Source of the DNA: JBMNQI01 sp050944055
Lineage (GTDB): Bacteria > Bacillota > Clostridia > Oscillospirales > Oscillospiraceae
Assembly: GCA_050944055.1 (NCBI GenBank)
Contig: JBMNQI010000067.1
Location: 1 to 10,447 of the forward strand
Length of the DNA stretch: 10,447 nt
Direction of reading: 5' to 3'
A program made the position numbers and the translations under genes. Below are positions 1 to 7,351 of the stretch, piece by piece; the stretch's first letter is position 1; each line of letters opens with the position of its first letter. A model generated the notes under the pieces. The model made no database searches. It saw nothing but the letters and a program-made list of their open reading frames with translations, and was not told the origin of the DNA.

Positions 1-710
1 TGAAAGCCGGAGAAGAAAAGGACGTCAACGTTACCTTCCCGGAGGACTTCAGCGAAAAATTCGGGGGAAAAGACGTCGTATTCAAGGTCAAGCTCCACGA
101 GGTCAAGGAAAAGCTGCTCCCGGAAGTGGACGACGAATTTGCCAAGGACGTTTCGGAGTTCGATACTCTTGAGGAAATGCGCGCTGATTTAAAGGATAAG
201 ATGACTAAGGCGCGCGAAAAGGAAGCAGACAACGCTTTTATGAACAGCATAATGGAGCAGCTTATCGAATCCACGCAGGTGGAGCTTCCGAAGGTTCTTG
301 TGGACAATCAGATAGATATGATGGTCAGGGAACAGGAGATGATGATGCAGCAGCAGGGCCTGACTCTTGAGGAGTACGCCGAGATGGTGGGCCAGACAGT
401 CGAGCAGATACGAGAGAGCGCAAGGCCCGTTGCCGAGCGTATTGTCAAGCTCGAGCTTGCACTCAACCGCGTGGCCGAGCTTGAGAATATTGAGGTTTCC
501 GAGGACGAAGTAGAGGAAGAGATCGGCAAGATGGCCGAGATGTATAATATGGAAAAGGAACAGATCAAAAAATATGTGAGGCCGGAAGATATGATCCCCG
601 AGCTTCGCCGGCGCAAGGCCGAAAAGCTTATACGCGAGAACGCCGTAATCATTGCGGAGGAGCAGGCCGAGAAAGAGGCGGATGAGGAAACCGGGGAAAA
701 GACGGAATAA
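1..710 (+). CDS. tig: Trigger factor, C-terminal part (5' end outside window)
   Basis: Ribosome-associated chaperone that binds nascent chains at the exit tunnel and has a peptidyl-prolyl isomerase domain. The reading frame is open from position 3, giving about 235 residues of a family usually near 430, so the ribosome-binding N-domain and most of the isomerase domain lie upstream. The first visible residues form the end of the isomerase domain and its link to the C-domain (VTFPEDF, GKDVVFKVK, VHEVKEK-like, DDEFAKDVSEFDTLEE), which is highly typical of trigger factor. The rest is charged and helical, matching the arm-forming C-domain, and ends in an acidic, Glu-rich tail. The GTG at 126 is internal and not a start, because homology continues upstream of it. 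The gene is followed after 64 bases by clpP with no terminator seen, the common tig-clpP-clpX arrangement. Identification is near certain from family knowledge; only the truncation limits it. Confidence 0.97.
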   Translation, partial: KAGEEKDVNVTFPEDFSEKFGGKDVVFKVKLHEVKEKLLPEVDDEFAKDVSEFDTLEEMRADLKDKMTKAREKEADNAFMNSIMEQLIESTQVELPKVLVDNQIDMMVREQEMMMQQQGLTLEEYAEMVGQTVEQIRESARPVAERIVKLELALNRVAELENIEVSEDEVEEEIGKMAEMYNMEKEQIKKYVRPEDMIPELRRRKAEKLIRENAVIIAEEQAEKEADEETGEKTE

Positions 711-774
711 AACCCTCCGCGCACGTTTAGAATGTAACTTATCGCCGCAAGTTCAATGAAAGGAATGATCGTAT

Positions 775-1365
775 ATGATAAACATGAGTCTTGTACCGTA
801 TGTCGTTGAACAGACAAATAGGGGCGAGCGTTCGTACGATATCTTCTCGCGGCTTTTAAACGACCGCATCGTAATGCTCTCCGAGGAGGTCAACGACACA
901 ACCGCGAGCCTTGTTGTGGCCCAGTTCCTCTACCTGGAGGCTCAGGACCCCGATAAGGACATACAGTTCTATATTAACTCGCCGGGCGGATCCATAACGG
1001 CCGGAATGGCCATATATGACACGATGAGGTATATTAAGTGCGACGTTTCGACCATCTGTATCGGCATGGCGGCCAGCATGGGAGCGTTCCTGCTCTCAAG
1101 CGGGTCAAAGGGGAAGCGCATCGCCCTCCCGAACGCCGAGATCATGATACACCAGCCGTCCGGCGGCAGCCAGGGCCAGGCCACGGATATACAGATACAG
1201 GCCGAGCGTATTCTCAAACTGAAGAAGAAGCTTAACGAGCTCCTCGCGGCGAACACAGGCCAGCCCGTCGAGGTAATTGAGCGCGACACGGAGCGCGACC
1301 ATTTCATGAGCGCTGAGGAGGCCAGGCAGTACGGCCTTATCGACAAGGTTATCTATAAGAGGTAG
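775..1365 (+). CDS. clpP: ATP-dependent Clp protease proteolytic subunit
   Basis: Serine peptidase that forms the 14-subunit barrel of the cytoplasmic Clp protease; it degrades chains fed in by ClpX or other Clp ATPases. The 196 residues match the family length. The catalytic triad is visible as Ser101 (GMAASMGAF), His126 (MIHQPSGG) and Asp175 (ERDTERDHF), with spacing of 25 and 49 residues as in E. coli ClpP. The oxyanion-strand motif SPGGS lies at residues 69-73. The N-terminal hairpin region (LVPYVVEQTNRGERSYDIFSRLL) is intact, with no long propeptide. The start at 775 is chosen because AAAGGA at 759-764 lies 10 bases ahead; the ATG at 784 would be 19 bases away. No CtsR tandem heptad or CIRCE element is seen upstream. 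It is the partner of clpX, which follows after a hairpin spacer. Confidence 0.98.
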   Translation: MINMSLVPYVVEQTNRGERSYDIFSRLLNDRIVMLSEEVNDTTASLVVAQFLYLEAQDPDKDIQFYINSPGGSITAGMAIYDTMRYIKCDVSTICIGMAASMGAFLLSSGSKGKRIALPNAEIMIHQPSGGSQGQATDIQIQAERILKLKKKLNELLAANTGQPVEVIERDTERDHFMSAEEARQYGLIDKVIYKR

Positions 1366-1373
1366 AAAGAAGA

Positions 1374-1402
1374 TAGCCAGAGCGTTCATAACGCTCTGGC
1401 TA
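1374..1402 (+). promoter_or_regulatory. Perfect 13-bp hairpin between clpP and clpX
   Basis: The left arm TAGCCAGAGCGTT (1374-1386) and right arm AACGCTCTGGCTA (1390-1402) are exact reverse complements around a CAT loop. The sequence after the hairpin (ATTATGAAAC) has no run of T, so it is not a standard intrinsic terminator. On the opposite strand the flank is pyrimidine-rich (TCTTCTTTCT). The hairpin begins 8 bases after the clpP stop and ends 11 bases before the clpX GGGAG ribosome binding site. Likely roles are a 3' RNA stabiliser for clpP, an RNase processing site or a partial attenuator that lowers clpX relative to clpP. The structure is seen in sequence; the role is inferred. Confidence 0.75.
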
Positions 1403-1425
1403 ATTATGAAACAGGGAGCCGGAAT

Positions 1426-2700
1426 ATGGCAAAAAACGACGAAAAACGATTGGTGCGCTGTTCTTTCTGCGGCAAGCACCAGGATAAGGTTAACCGAATC
1501 ATCGCGGGACCGGGCGTGTATATCTGCGACGAGTGCGTCCGGCTGTGCATGAATATCATTACAAACAACGAGACGGATGCGCCAAAGGACACGTTCGGCC
1601 CGGAGCCTGAGAGGCTGCCGAAGCCGGGGGAGATAAAAGCGTATCTGGATCAGTATATAATAGGGCAGGAGCTTGCCAAGGTGGCGCTATCCGTTGCCGT
1701 TTACAACCATTATAAAAGAATCTACTTCGGCGGCGGAGACGATGTGGAGCTGCAGAAAAGCAATATACTTCTGGTCGGCCCCACAGGCAGCGGCAAGACG
1801 CTGTTTGCCCAGACTCTGGCAAAGCTGCTCGACGTTCCTTTTGCCATAGCGGACGCGACTACGCTCACCGAAGCCGGGTATGTAGGCGAGGACGTGGAGA
1901 ATATCCTGCTTAGGCTGCTCCAGGCCGCTGATTTCGACGTTGAGCTGGCAGAGCGGGGAATTATCTATATAGACGAGCTGGATAAGATTGCCCGCAAGAG
2001 CGAGAACACCTCCATAACACGCGATGTTTCCGGCGAAGGCGTCCAGCAGGCCCTGCTTAAGATACTTGAGGGCACCATAGCCAACGTGCCGCCGCAGGGC
2101 GGCAGGAAGCACCCGCACCAGGAGTTCATACAGATAAATACCGAAAATATCCTGTTCATATGCGGCGGAGCTTTCGACGGGCTGGACAAGATAATAGAAA
2201 AACGCCAGGACAATAAGGGAATCGGATTTGACAGCGTCATACAGAGCAAGAAGGAGAGAAACGTCGGCGAGATACTCAAAAGCGTCCAGCCGCACGATAT
2301 TCTCAAGTTCGGCATAATTCCGGAGCTGGTGGGGCGGCTGCCCGTTATAGTGCCGCTTCAGAGCCTCGGAAGGGAAGAGCTGATCCGAATTCTCAAGGAA
2401 CCCAGAAACGCTCTTACAAAGCAGTATGAAAAGCTGCTTGAATACGACGATGTTGAGCTCATATTCGACGAGGATGCGCTCGCCGCTATAGCGGACAAAG
2501 CTCTCGAACGCGAAATCGGCGCCCGCGGCCTTCGCTCGGTACTGGAGAGCATTATGATGGACATTATGTTTGAGGCGCCGTCCGACCGTACCATAAGAAG
2601 CGTCAGGATAACCGCCGCCTCCGTACGCAGGGAGGAGCCGCCTGTCATAACCCGCGGGCATCCCAGGCCCGAGCGCGCGATAAAGAACGTCGGCGCCTGA
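1426..2700 (+). CDS. clpX: ATP-dependent Clp protease ATP-binding subunit ClpX
   Basis: AAA+ unfoldase that recognises tagged proteins, unfolds them and threads them into ClpP. It has 424 residues, a normal length. The N-terminal zinc-binding domain has four cysteines at 12, 15, 34 and 37. The AAA+ module shows Walker A GPTGSGKT at 118-125, pore-1 loop GYVG at 151-154, Walker B with Asp183-Glu184 (YIDELDKIA), RKH substrate loop at 227-229, arginine finger region ELVGRLP near Arg304, and sensor-2 GARGLR at 365-370. The IGF tripeptide at 266-268, which docks into clefts on ClpP, is intact, so a working ClpXP is expected with the gene just upstream. GGGAG at 1414-1418 lies 7 bases before the ATG. 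The C-terminus has a short Pro/Arg-rich extension after the last helical domain. All diagnostic motifs are present. Confidence 0.98.
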   Translation: MAKNDEKRLVRCSFCGKHQDKVNRIIAGPGVYICDECVRLCMNIITNNETDAPKDTFGPEPERLPKPGEIKAYLDQYIIGQELAKVALSVAVYNHYKRIYFGGGDDVELQKSNILLVGPTGSGKTLFAQTLAKLLDVPFAIADATTLTEAGYVGEDVENILLRLLQAADFDVELAERGIIYIDELDKIARKSENTSITRDVSGEGVQQALLKILEGTIANVPPQGGRKHPHQEFIQINTENILFICGGAFDGLDKIIEKRQDNKGIGFDSVIQSKKERNVGEILKSVQPHDILKFGIIPELVGRLPVIVPLQSLGREELIRILKEPRNALTKQYEKLLEYDDVELIFDEDALAAIADKALEREIGARGLRSVLESIMMDIMFEAPSDRTIRSVRITAASVRREEPPVITRGHPRPERAIKNVGA

Positions 2701-2711
2701 TACCGGCGCCG
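2691..2711 (+). repeat. 7-bp inverted repeat across the clpX stop codon
   Basis: CGGCGCC (2691-2697) and GGCGCCG (2705-2711) are exact reverse complements around TGATACC, which contains the clpX stop TGA. No T-run follows, so a classical terminator is unlikely. It may protect the clpX 3' end, or compete with the downstream lon leader: GCGCCG at 2706-2711 could instead pair with CGGCGC at 2752-2757. In such GC-rich sequence a 7-bp stem could also be chance. Confidence 0.4.
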
Positions 2712-2720
2712 CGCGGTTCA

Positions 2721-2787
2721 TAAGGCGGCGGAACGGGCCGGATTTTCCGTCCGGCGCGCTGATGCATTTCGGCGTTTCACCGCCTTA
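2721..2787 (+). promoter_or_regulatory. lon: Long interrupted helix in the lon leader
   Basis: TAAGGCGG (2721-2728) pairs exactly with CCGCCTTA (2780-2787). After one C-A mismatch (2729/2779), six more pairs follow between 2730-2735 and 2773-2778, one of them G-U. An internal hairpin has stem GCCGGA (2737-2742) and TCCGGC (2750-2755). The element ends 7 bases before the lon AAGGAG (2795-2800) and lacks a T-run. No clear promoter hexamers, CIRCE or CtsR site is seen in the 108-base clpX-lon gap. It may be an RNA element that separates clpX and lon transcripts or tunes lon translation. Pairing is seen directly; function is inferred. Confidence 0.5.
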
Positions 2788-2808
2788 CAAACCTAAGGAG
2801 ATCCTGTT

Positions 2809-5262
2809 ATGAACGATTATAATGTTGAATATAACCGTGAAGGGCTTTTAGGCCTGCCTCTGCTGGCCCTTCGAGGACTTGCCATATTCCCCAATATGCT
2901 CATGCACTTTGACGTCGGGCGCGAAAAGTCGGTCAAGGCCCTCGAGGAGGCGATGCGCGGGGCGCGCCGCATCTTTCTTGTCGCCCAGAAGGAGATAAAG
3001 ACCGACGAGCCAAAAGCCGACGAGCTTTACGAGATGGGCACGGTCTGCCTCATTAAGCAGATTCTGAGGATACCGGGAGAGAACACAGTCCGCGTGCTTG
3101 TCGAGGGGCAGACGCGCGCCCGAATAGTGAAAATCGAGCGGGAGAAGCCGTTTTTCTTCGTGAGGGTGCAGGTAGTCGAACCTCCCGCGGAGATAGAAAA
3201 CACGCCGGTTATAGAAGCTCTGGTGCGCCGGTGCTATAACCTTTTTGAGCAGTATTCCGAGCTTGCGCCAAAACCGTCGCCGGAAGTTCTGCTCAACGTT
3301 GTCTCCAGCACTGATCCCGGTTATATAGCAGATTATATCGCCCAGAACATCCTTATCAGGCATACGGAAAAGCAGGCTATTCTCGAGGAGCTCAATCCGC
3401 GCCGCCGCCTCGAGAAGATGAACAGCATACTTGAACGCGAGATCGAGATTTTAAACCTCGAGCAGGGCATAGCCAACCGGGTTCAGGAGCAGCTGGGCAA
3501 AAACCAGCGCGACTATATACTCAGGGAGCAGATGAAGGTCATACAGTCCGAGCTCGGGGAGAGCGACGACGCGCTTGAGGAGATAGAGAAGTACAGGGAA
3601 AAGATATATGCCCTCAAGCTGCCCAAAGAGAGCGAGGAAAAGCTTCTGCGCGAGGTCGCGCGCCTGAGCAAGCAGCCGTTTTCCTCACAGGAGGCCGCGG
3701 TGCTCCGAAATTATATTGAAACCTGCATCGAGCTGCCGTGGAGAAAGGAAAGCCGGGAGAGAATCAGCGTTGAGACGACCGAGAAGGTGCTCAATGCCGA
3801 CCATTACGGGCTTACGAAGGTAAAGGAGCGCATACTCGAAACCGTGGCCGTAAGAAAGCTCAAGCCCGACGTAACGGGGCAGATACTCTGCCTTGTAGGG
3901 CCTCCCGGAGTCGGCAAGACCTCTATCGCCATGTCCGTCGCCCGCGCGCTCGGCCGCAAGGCGGCGCGTATATCCCTGGGCGGCGTTCGCGACGAGTCCG
4001 ATATTCGCGGCCACAGGAAAACCTACGTCGGCGCGATGCCGGGCAGAATCATGGCGGCAATGCTTCAGGTGGGTGTAAAGAACCCCGTTTTAGTGCTCGA
4101 CGAAATAGACAAGATGGGCCAGAGCTATATGGGCGACCCGGCCGCCGCGCTTCTGGAAGTGCTCGATTCGGAGCAGAACCACGCTTTCCGGGACCATTTT
4201 ATCGAGCTGCCCTTCGACCTGTCGCGAGTCCTGTTTATTACGACGGCGAATACCACCGATACGATACCGCGCCCGCTTCTCGACCGTATGGAGGTAATCG
4301 AGCTGACGAGCTATACGGACGAGGAAAAGCTTCAGATAGCAAAGCGCCACCTTGTGCCGAAGCAAATAAAAAAGCACGGCCTGAGCGCAAGGCAGCTCCG
4401 GATAACAGACGACGCGCTTCGCGAAATTGCCGCGGGCTATACGCGCGAGTCCGGCGTCCGCCTGCTTGAGCGCGAAATAGCGCGCATCTGCCGCAAGACC
4501 GCCAAGCGTTTTGTGACCGAGGAGGGCTTGACACATGTCACTGTCAAAGCCTCGGATCTGAACGATATACTCGGCCCGCGCAAGTACCTTCCGGAGAAGA
4601 TTGAAAGCGAGCTGGAGGTCGGTGTCGTAAACGGCCTTGCCTGGACGGCGACTGGCGGCGAGCTTCTTGAAGTAGAAGCCGCAATCGTGCCGGGCACCGG
4701 AAAGCTGGAGCTGACCGGCAACCTGGGCGACGTGATGAAGGAATCTGTTCACGCGGCCACGACTTATATCCGCAGCCGGGTGGACAGCCTCGGAATTGAC
4801 CCGGAGTTTTATAAGAAAAACGACATACACCTGCACTTCCCCGAGGGCGCGGTTCCCAAGGACGGCCCTTCGGCTGGTATCGCCATTACAACGGCGCTGG
4901 TTTCGGCTCTCACCGGGGCGCCTGTACGGCGCAGCCTGGCTATGACGGGCGAAATCACGCTGCGCGGGCGCGTGCTGCCCATAGGCGGGCTGAAGGAAAA
5001 AAGCATGGCCGCGCTGCGAAACGGCATCAAGACGGTTATCATTCCGGCGGACAATGAAAAAGATTTATCCGAGCTTGACCCGCTTGTAACCGGGGCGCTT
5101 AAATATATCACCGTTTCGCATGTGGACTCGGTCATATCGGCCGCTATCGACTTTACGGATTTCCACCCCTTCGTGCCGCCGCGCGTTAACGTGACCGTCG
5201 AGCCCCATGTCGAGCCGCACATAGAGCCGTCGGCGCAGAATGTGCCGAGAATAAAGCAATGA
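2809..5262 (+). CDS. lon: ATP-dependent protease LonA
   Basis: Single-chain cytoplasmic AAA+ protease that degrades misfolded and specific regulatory proteins as a hexamer. It has 817 residues, compared with about 775-785 in well-known LonA proteins. Domains in order: an N-terminal substrate-binding domain (about 14-215, starting LPLLALRGLAIFPNM), a helical and coiled region (about 215-320), AAA+ with Walker A GPPGVGKT at 364-371 and Walker B Asp431-Glu432, and a C-terminal protease domain. The Ser688 (DGPSAG) and Lys731 (GGLKEK) dyad has the family's 43-residue spacing. There is no membrane segment, so this is not LonB. AAGGAG at 2795-2800 lies 8 bases before the ATG, a strong site. The extra length is largely a roughly 30-residue tail with a VEPH-type repeat. 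The stop overlaps the engB start (ATGA). A structured leader precedes the gene. Confidence 0.97.
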   Translation: MNDYNVEYNREGLLGLPLLALRGLAIFPNMLMHFDVGREKSVKALEEAMRGARRIFLVAQKEIKTDEPKADELYEMGTVCLIKQILRIPGENTVRVLVEGQTRARIVKIEREKPFFFVRVQVVEPPAEIENTPVIEALVRRCYNLFEQYSELAPKPSPEVLLNVVSSTDPGYIADYIAQNILIRHTEKQAILEELNPRRRLEKMNSILEREIEILNLEQGIANRVQEQLGKNQRDYILREQMKVIQSELGESDDALEEIEKYREKIYALKLPKESEEKLLREVARLSKQPFSSQEAAVLRNYIETCIELPWRKESRERISVETTEKVLNADHYGLTKVKERILETVAVRKLKPDVTGQILCLVGPPGVGKTSIAMSVARALGRKAARISLGGVRDESDIRGHRKTYVGAMPGRIMAAMLQVGVKNPVLVLDEIDKMGQSYMGDPAAALLEVLDSEQNHAFRDHFIELPFDLSRVLFITTANTTDTIPRPLLDRMEVIELTSYTDEEKLQIAKRHLVPKQIKKHGLSARQLRITDDALREIAAGYTRESGVRLLEREIARICRKTAKRFVTEEGLTHVTVKASDLNDILGPRKYLPEKIESELEVGVVNGLAWTATGGELLEVEAAIVPGTGKLELTGNLGDVMKESVHAATTYIRSRVDSLGIDPEFYKKNDIHLHFPEGAVPKDGPSAGIAITTALVSALTGAPVRRSLAMTGEITLRGRVLPIGGLKEKSMAALRNGIKTVIIPADNEKDLSELDPLVTGALKYITVSHVDSVISAAIDFTDFHPFVPPRVNVTVEPHVEPHIEPSAQNVPRIKQ
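5197..5232 (+). repeat. Three 12-base in-frame units in the lon tail
   Basis: Three consecutive 12-base units at 5197, 5209 and 5221 encode VEPH, VEPH and IEPS (Lon residues 797-808). The first two units differ at only two bases of twelve; the third has diverged more. They lie beyond the conserved protease domain and just before the lon stop, so this looks like a small recent expansion in a dispensable, probably disordered tail. Confidence 0.6.
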
Positions 5263-5843
5263 ACCTCCAAAAAGCCGAATTTGTCCTTTCCGCGGTCTCG
5301 CATGAGGATTTCCCGAAGGATTGTCTGCCGCAGGTTGTATTTGCAGGCCGCTCCAACGTCGGCAAAAGCTCGGTAATAAACCGCCTGCTGGAGCGGAAAA
5401 ACTTTGCCAGGGTCGGCTCGGCCCCGGGCAAAACAGTGCATATTAACTTTTTTCTCATAGACGGGCAGATGTACTTCGTGGATCTGCCCGGCTACGGCTA
5501 TGCAAGGGTCAGCAGGGCCGAGCGGGATCGCTGGGCAAAGCTAATTGAGTCCTATTTCGCTTCGCCAGGGCTTATAACTCTGGGCGTGCTTATTGTCGAC
5601 GCGCGCCATAAGCCGACGGCGGACGACTGCGTCATGGCCGATTGGTTCATGAGGACGGGCATGAACTTTGTCGTCGTGGCCAACAAAGCGGATAAGGTGA
5701 AAAAAAGCGAGCTGACAAATAACCTCAGCCTTATAGCGCAAACGCTTGAAATACCGATTGAGGTGCCCCTGTTTCCTTTTTCGGCTGAAAAGGGAAGCGG
5801 CAGGGAGGACCTTTTATTCCATATAATGAGGAAGCTTGGATGA
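5259..5843 (+). CDS. engB: Ribosome biogenesis GTP-binding protein EngB (YsxC/YihA)
   Basis: Small GTPase needed for late assembly of the large ribosomal subunit. The 194 residues match the family. The nucleotide-binding motifs are all present: G1 GRSNVGKS at 30-37, G2 Thr59 in the GKT segment, G3 DLPG at 75-78 within DLPGYGYA, G4 NKAD at 142-145, and G5 SAEKG at 175-179. The FAGRSNVGKSS and FFLIDGQMYFVDLPGYGYA stretches are diagnostic of EngB against other Era-like GTPases. The start overlaps the lon stop in ATGA, and only a weak purine stretch precedes it, so translation is probably coupled to lon. The lon-engB pair is common in Firmicutes. The 3' end overlaps the next gene, again by ATGA. 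Confidence 0.97.
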   Translation: MNLQKAEFVLSAVSHEDFPKDCLPQVVFAGRSNVGKSSVINRLLERKNFARVGSAPGKTVHINFFLIDGQMYFVDLPGYGYARVSRAERDRWAKLIESYFASPGLITLGVLIVDARHKPTADDCVMADWFMRTGMNFVVVANKADKVKKSELTNNLSLIAQTLEIPIEVPLFPFSAEKGSGREDLLFHIMRKLG

Positions 5844-6595
5844 AGTATGTTAAGATCCTGCACGAGGGTATTGAAAAATGGGGCGTTCTGGAAGAGGATT
5901 ACATACGCACTCTATCCGAACCGCCGTATGAGCGCATAGTATTTGACGGCAATAAGCTCCAATACGGCGGCGCGAAGCTGCTGGCCCCCTGCGACGCCGG
6001 CAAGGTCGTCTGCGTCGGGAAGAATTACCGCGAACACGCGCTGGAACTGGGCGGCAGCGTGCCTGACTACCCGATTCTGTTTATAAAACCGTCCACCAGC
6101 ATAATCGCGCACGACGAGGATATAGTATACCACCCGTGGCTCACACGCGTGGATTATGAGGCCGAGCTGGCCTTCGTCATAAAAAAGCGCGCCTGGCGCG
6201 TCCCGCCCGAGGAGGCGGCAGGCTATATCCTGGGCTATACATGCCTCAACGACGTGACTGCAAGGGAGATTCAGCGCCAGGACGTGCAGTGGACAAGGGC
6301 GAAGAGCCTGGATACCTTCTGCCCTATAGGCCCGATTGTCACCGACGAGTGCGACCCCGATTCCCTCGAGGTCATGGCGCTGCTTAACGGGGAAATCAGG
6401 CAGAGGGCCAACACGTCCGCGTTTATCACGGACACTGCGCACATGCTCAGTTTCATAACGCAGGGTATAACTCTGCTCCCCGGTGACGTGGTGGCGACCG
6501 GGACGCCCGCAGGCATCGGCCCCATGAGACCCGGCGACATAATTGAAATCGTAATTCCCGGTGTGGGAACGCTGAGAAACAGAGTAACAGGGTGA
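5840..6595 (+). CDS. Fumarylacetoacetate hydrolase (FAH)-family protein
   Basis: Predicted cytoplasmic metal-dependent enzyme acting on a 2-oxo acid or its enol. Family members include acylpyruvases, oxaloacetate decarboxylases or tautomerases, and aromatic-degradation isomerases. The 251 residues show a short N-terminal domain (1-50) and the FAH core. Likely metal ligands are Glu107 and Glu109 (DYEAELAF) and Asp138 (LNDVTARE). By comparison with human FAHD1 (recalled, not aligned), His66 and Glu69 in the NYREHALELG segment and Lys155 in RAKSLDTF match its catalytic His/Glu pair and Lys. The GTPAGIGPMRPGD segment at 221-233 is the usual C-terminal signature. GAGGAAG at 5828-5834 lies about 5 bases before the ATG, which overlaps the engB stop. 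No other aromatic or amino-acid catabolism gene is nearby, so a housekeeping acylpyruvase or oxaloacetate damage-control role seems likelier than a degradation pathway. Family is sure; substrate is not. Confidence 0.9.
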   Translation: MKYVKILHEGIEKWGVLEEDYIRTLSEPPYERIVFDGNKLQYGGAKLLAPCDAGKVVCVGKNYREHALELGGSVPDYPILFIKPSTSIIAHDEDIVYHPWLTRVDYEAELAFVIKKRAWRVPPEEAAGYILGYTCLNDVTAREIQRQDVQWTRAKSLDTFCPIGPIVTDECDPDSLEVMALLNGEIRQRANTSAFITDTAHMLSFITQGITLLPGDVVATGTPAGIGPMRPGDIIEIVIPGVGTLRNRVTG

Positions 6596-6599
6596 TATC

Positions 6600-7286
6600 T
6601 TGGGATTTTTAAAAGCTCTGGAAAGCTTGAGCTGGGGGAACATACTCCCGTATGTATTAAACCTGCTGGTTGCCCTGCCCTGTATAACGCTTCATGAGAT
6701 GGCGCACGGCTGGGCGGCTTATAAGCTGGGCGACTCGACGGCAAAGGACCTGGGAAGACTGTCGTTAAACCCACTGCGCCATCTGGACCCTCTCGGGCTA
6801 ATACTGATGATAACCGTAGGCTTCGGCTGGGCAAAGCCCGTCCCCATAGATATGCGCCGCTTCAGGGAGCCTAAAAAGGGAATGGCGCTTTCGTCTCTGG
6901 CCGGACCTCTCAGCAATATCCTGCTTTCAATCATGGCCCTGGCTATAGCGGGTTTAATCTATCGCTCCGGCTCCGTATTGAATTACGGAGCGGGCAAATG
7001 GGCGTTTATCGTTCTTGTATATATTGCCATACGAAGCACCTTCCTGGGCCTTTTCAACCTCATTCCCATACCGCCGCTGGACGGTTCGAGGCTGCTGACA
7101 GCGGTCTTGCCCGACGATATATACTACAGGCTGATGCGGTTTGAGCGCTACCTTATACTTATCGTGTTCGCGCTGTGCTTCTTCGGCCCGCTTGCGGATA
7201 TCGTCTATAAAGCGGGCGGCTGGGTGCTGGACAAGCTCTGCGTGATTACTTTTTTCCCGCGCGGCTTGATGTCGGAATTAATATGA
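6600..7286 (+). CDS. Site-2 protease family (M50) membrane zinc metalloprotease
   Basis: Predicted intramembrane protease of peptidase family M50. Its 228 residues form several hydrophobic segments, at about 14-32, 64-78, 100-121, 134-155 and 184-203. The zinc site HEMAH (His32, Glu33, His36) sits in the first membrane helix, and the second conserved motif, PIPPLDG, lies at 156-162 with Asp161 as the likely third ligand. The segment YKLGDSTAKDLGRLSLNPLRHLDPLG is typical of the short YwhC/Rip-like group, which lacks PDZ or CBS domains. The start is TTG at 6600, with AGGGTGA at 6589-6595 just upstream. The next in-frame ATG codes for Met34 inside the active site, so a later ATG start is excluded. 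It lies 4 bases after the FAH stop and 65 bases before scpA. Physiological substrates are unknown. Confidence 0.9.
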   Translation: MGFLKALESLSWGNILPYVLNLLVALPCITLHEMAHGWAAYKLGDSTAKDLGRLSLNPLRHLDPLGLILMITVGFGWAKPVPIDMRRFREPKKGMALSSLAGPLSNILLSIMALAIAGLIYRSGSVLNYGAGKWAFIVLVYIAIRSTFLGLFNLIPIPPLDGSRLLTAVLPDDIYYRLMRFERYLILIVFALCFFGPLADIVYKAGGWVLDKLCVITFFPRGLMSELI

Positions 7287-7310
7287 CTGATTAGAGCTTT
7301 GCGGTATAAG
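7283..7310 (+). promoter_or_regulatory. Possible sigma-A type promoter ahead of scpA
   Basis: A TATAAG hexamer (7305-7310, five of six matches to TATAAT) lies 16 bases after ATGACT (7283-7288, four of six matches to TTGACA). The -35 overlaps the stop codon of the M50 gene. It would give a short leader before scpA at 7352 and fits the 65-base gap, the widest between genes since lon. Weak matches like this occur by chance, so this is only a candidate. The perfect palindrome TGAAGCTTCA at 7325-7334 lies in the same gap. Confidence 0.25.
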
Positions 7311-7351
7311 CAATCGGAATCTATTGAAGCTTCAGGCGCTTGGGGGTTAAT

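Noticed and set aside
126..128. GTG at 126 as a start for a separate short gene
   Set aside because: The same frame is open to the window edge and encodes conserved trigger factor sequence upstream of the GTG, so this is a truncated longer gene.
711..774. Promoter or CtsR/CIRCE stress operator ahead of clpP
   Set aside because: No tandem GGTCAAA-type heptads, no CIRCE inverted repeat and no acceptable -35/-10 pair are visible; only a 5-base AACTT/AAGTT repeat is present.
1687..2721. 344-codon open frame on the minus strand opposite clpX
   Set aside because: It lies fully across clpX, whose motifs are all intact on the + strand. Long antisense frames are expected with this codon bias, and the translation shows no recognisable domain.
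4090..4836. 248-codon minus-strand frame opposite lon
   Set aside because: Shadow of the lon AAA+ and protease domains; no family resemblance and no ribosome binding context.
6970..6991. 8-bp inverted repeat (GCTCCGTA/TACGGAGC) within the M50 gene
   Set aside because: Short stem in coding sequence between membrane segments; at this length it is plausible by chance and has no supporting context.
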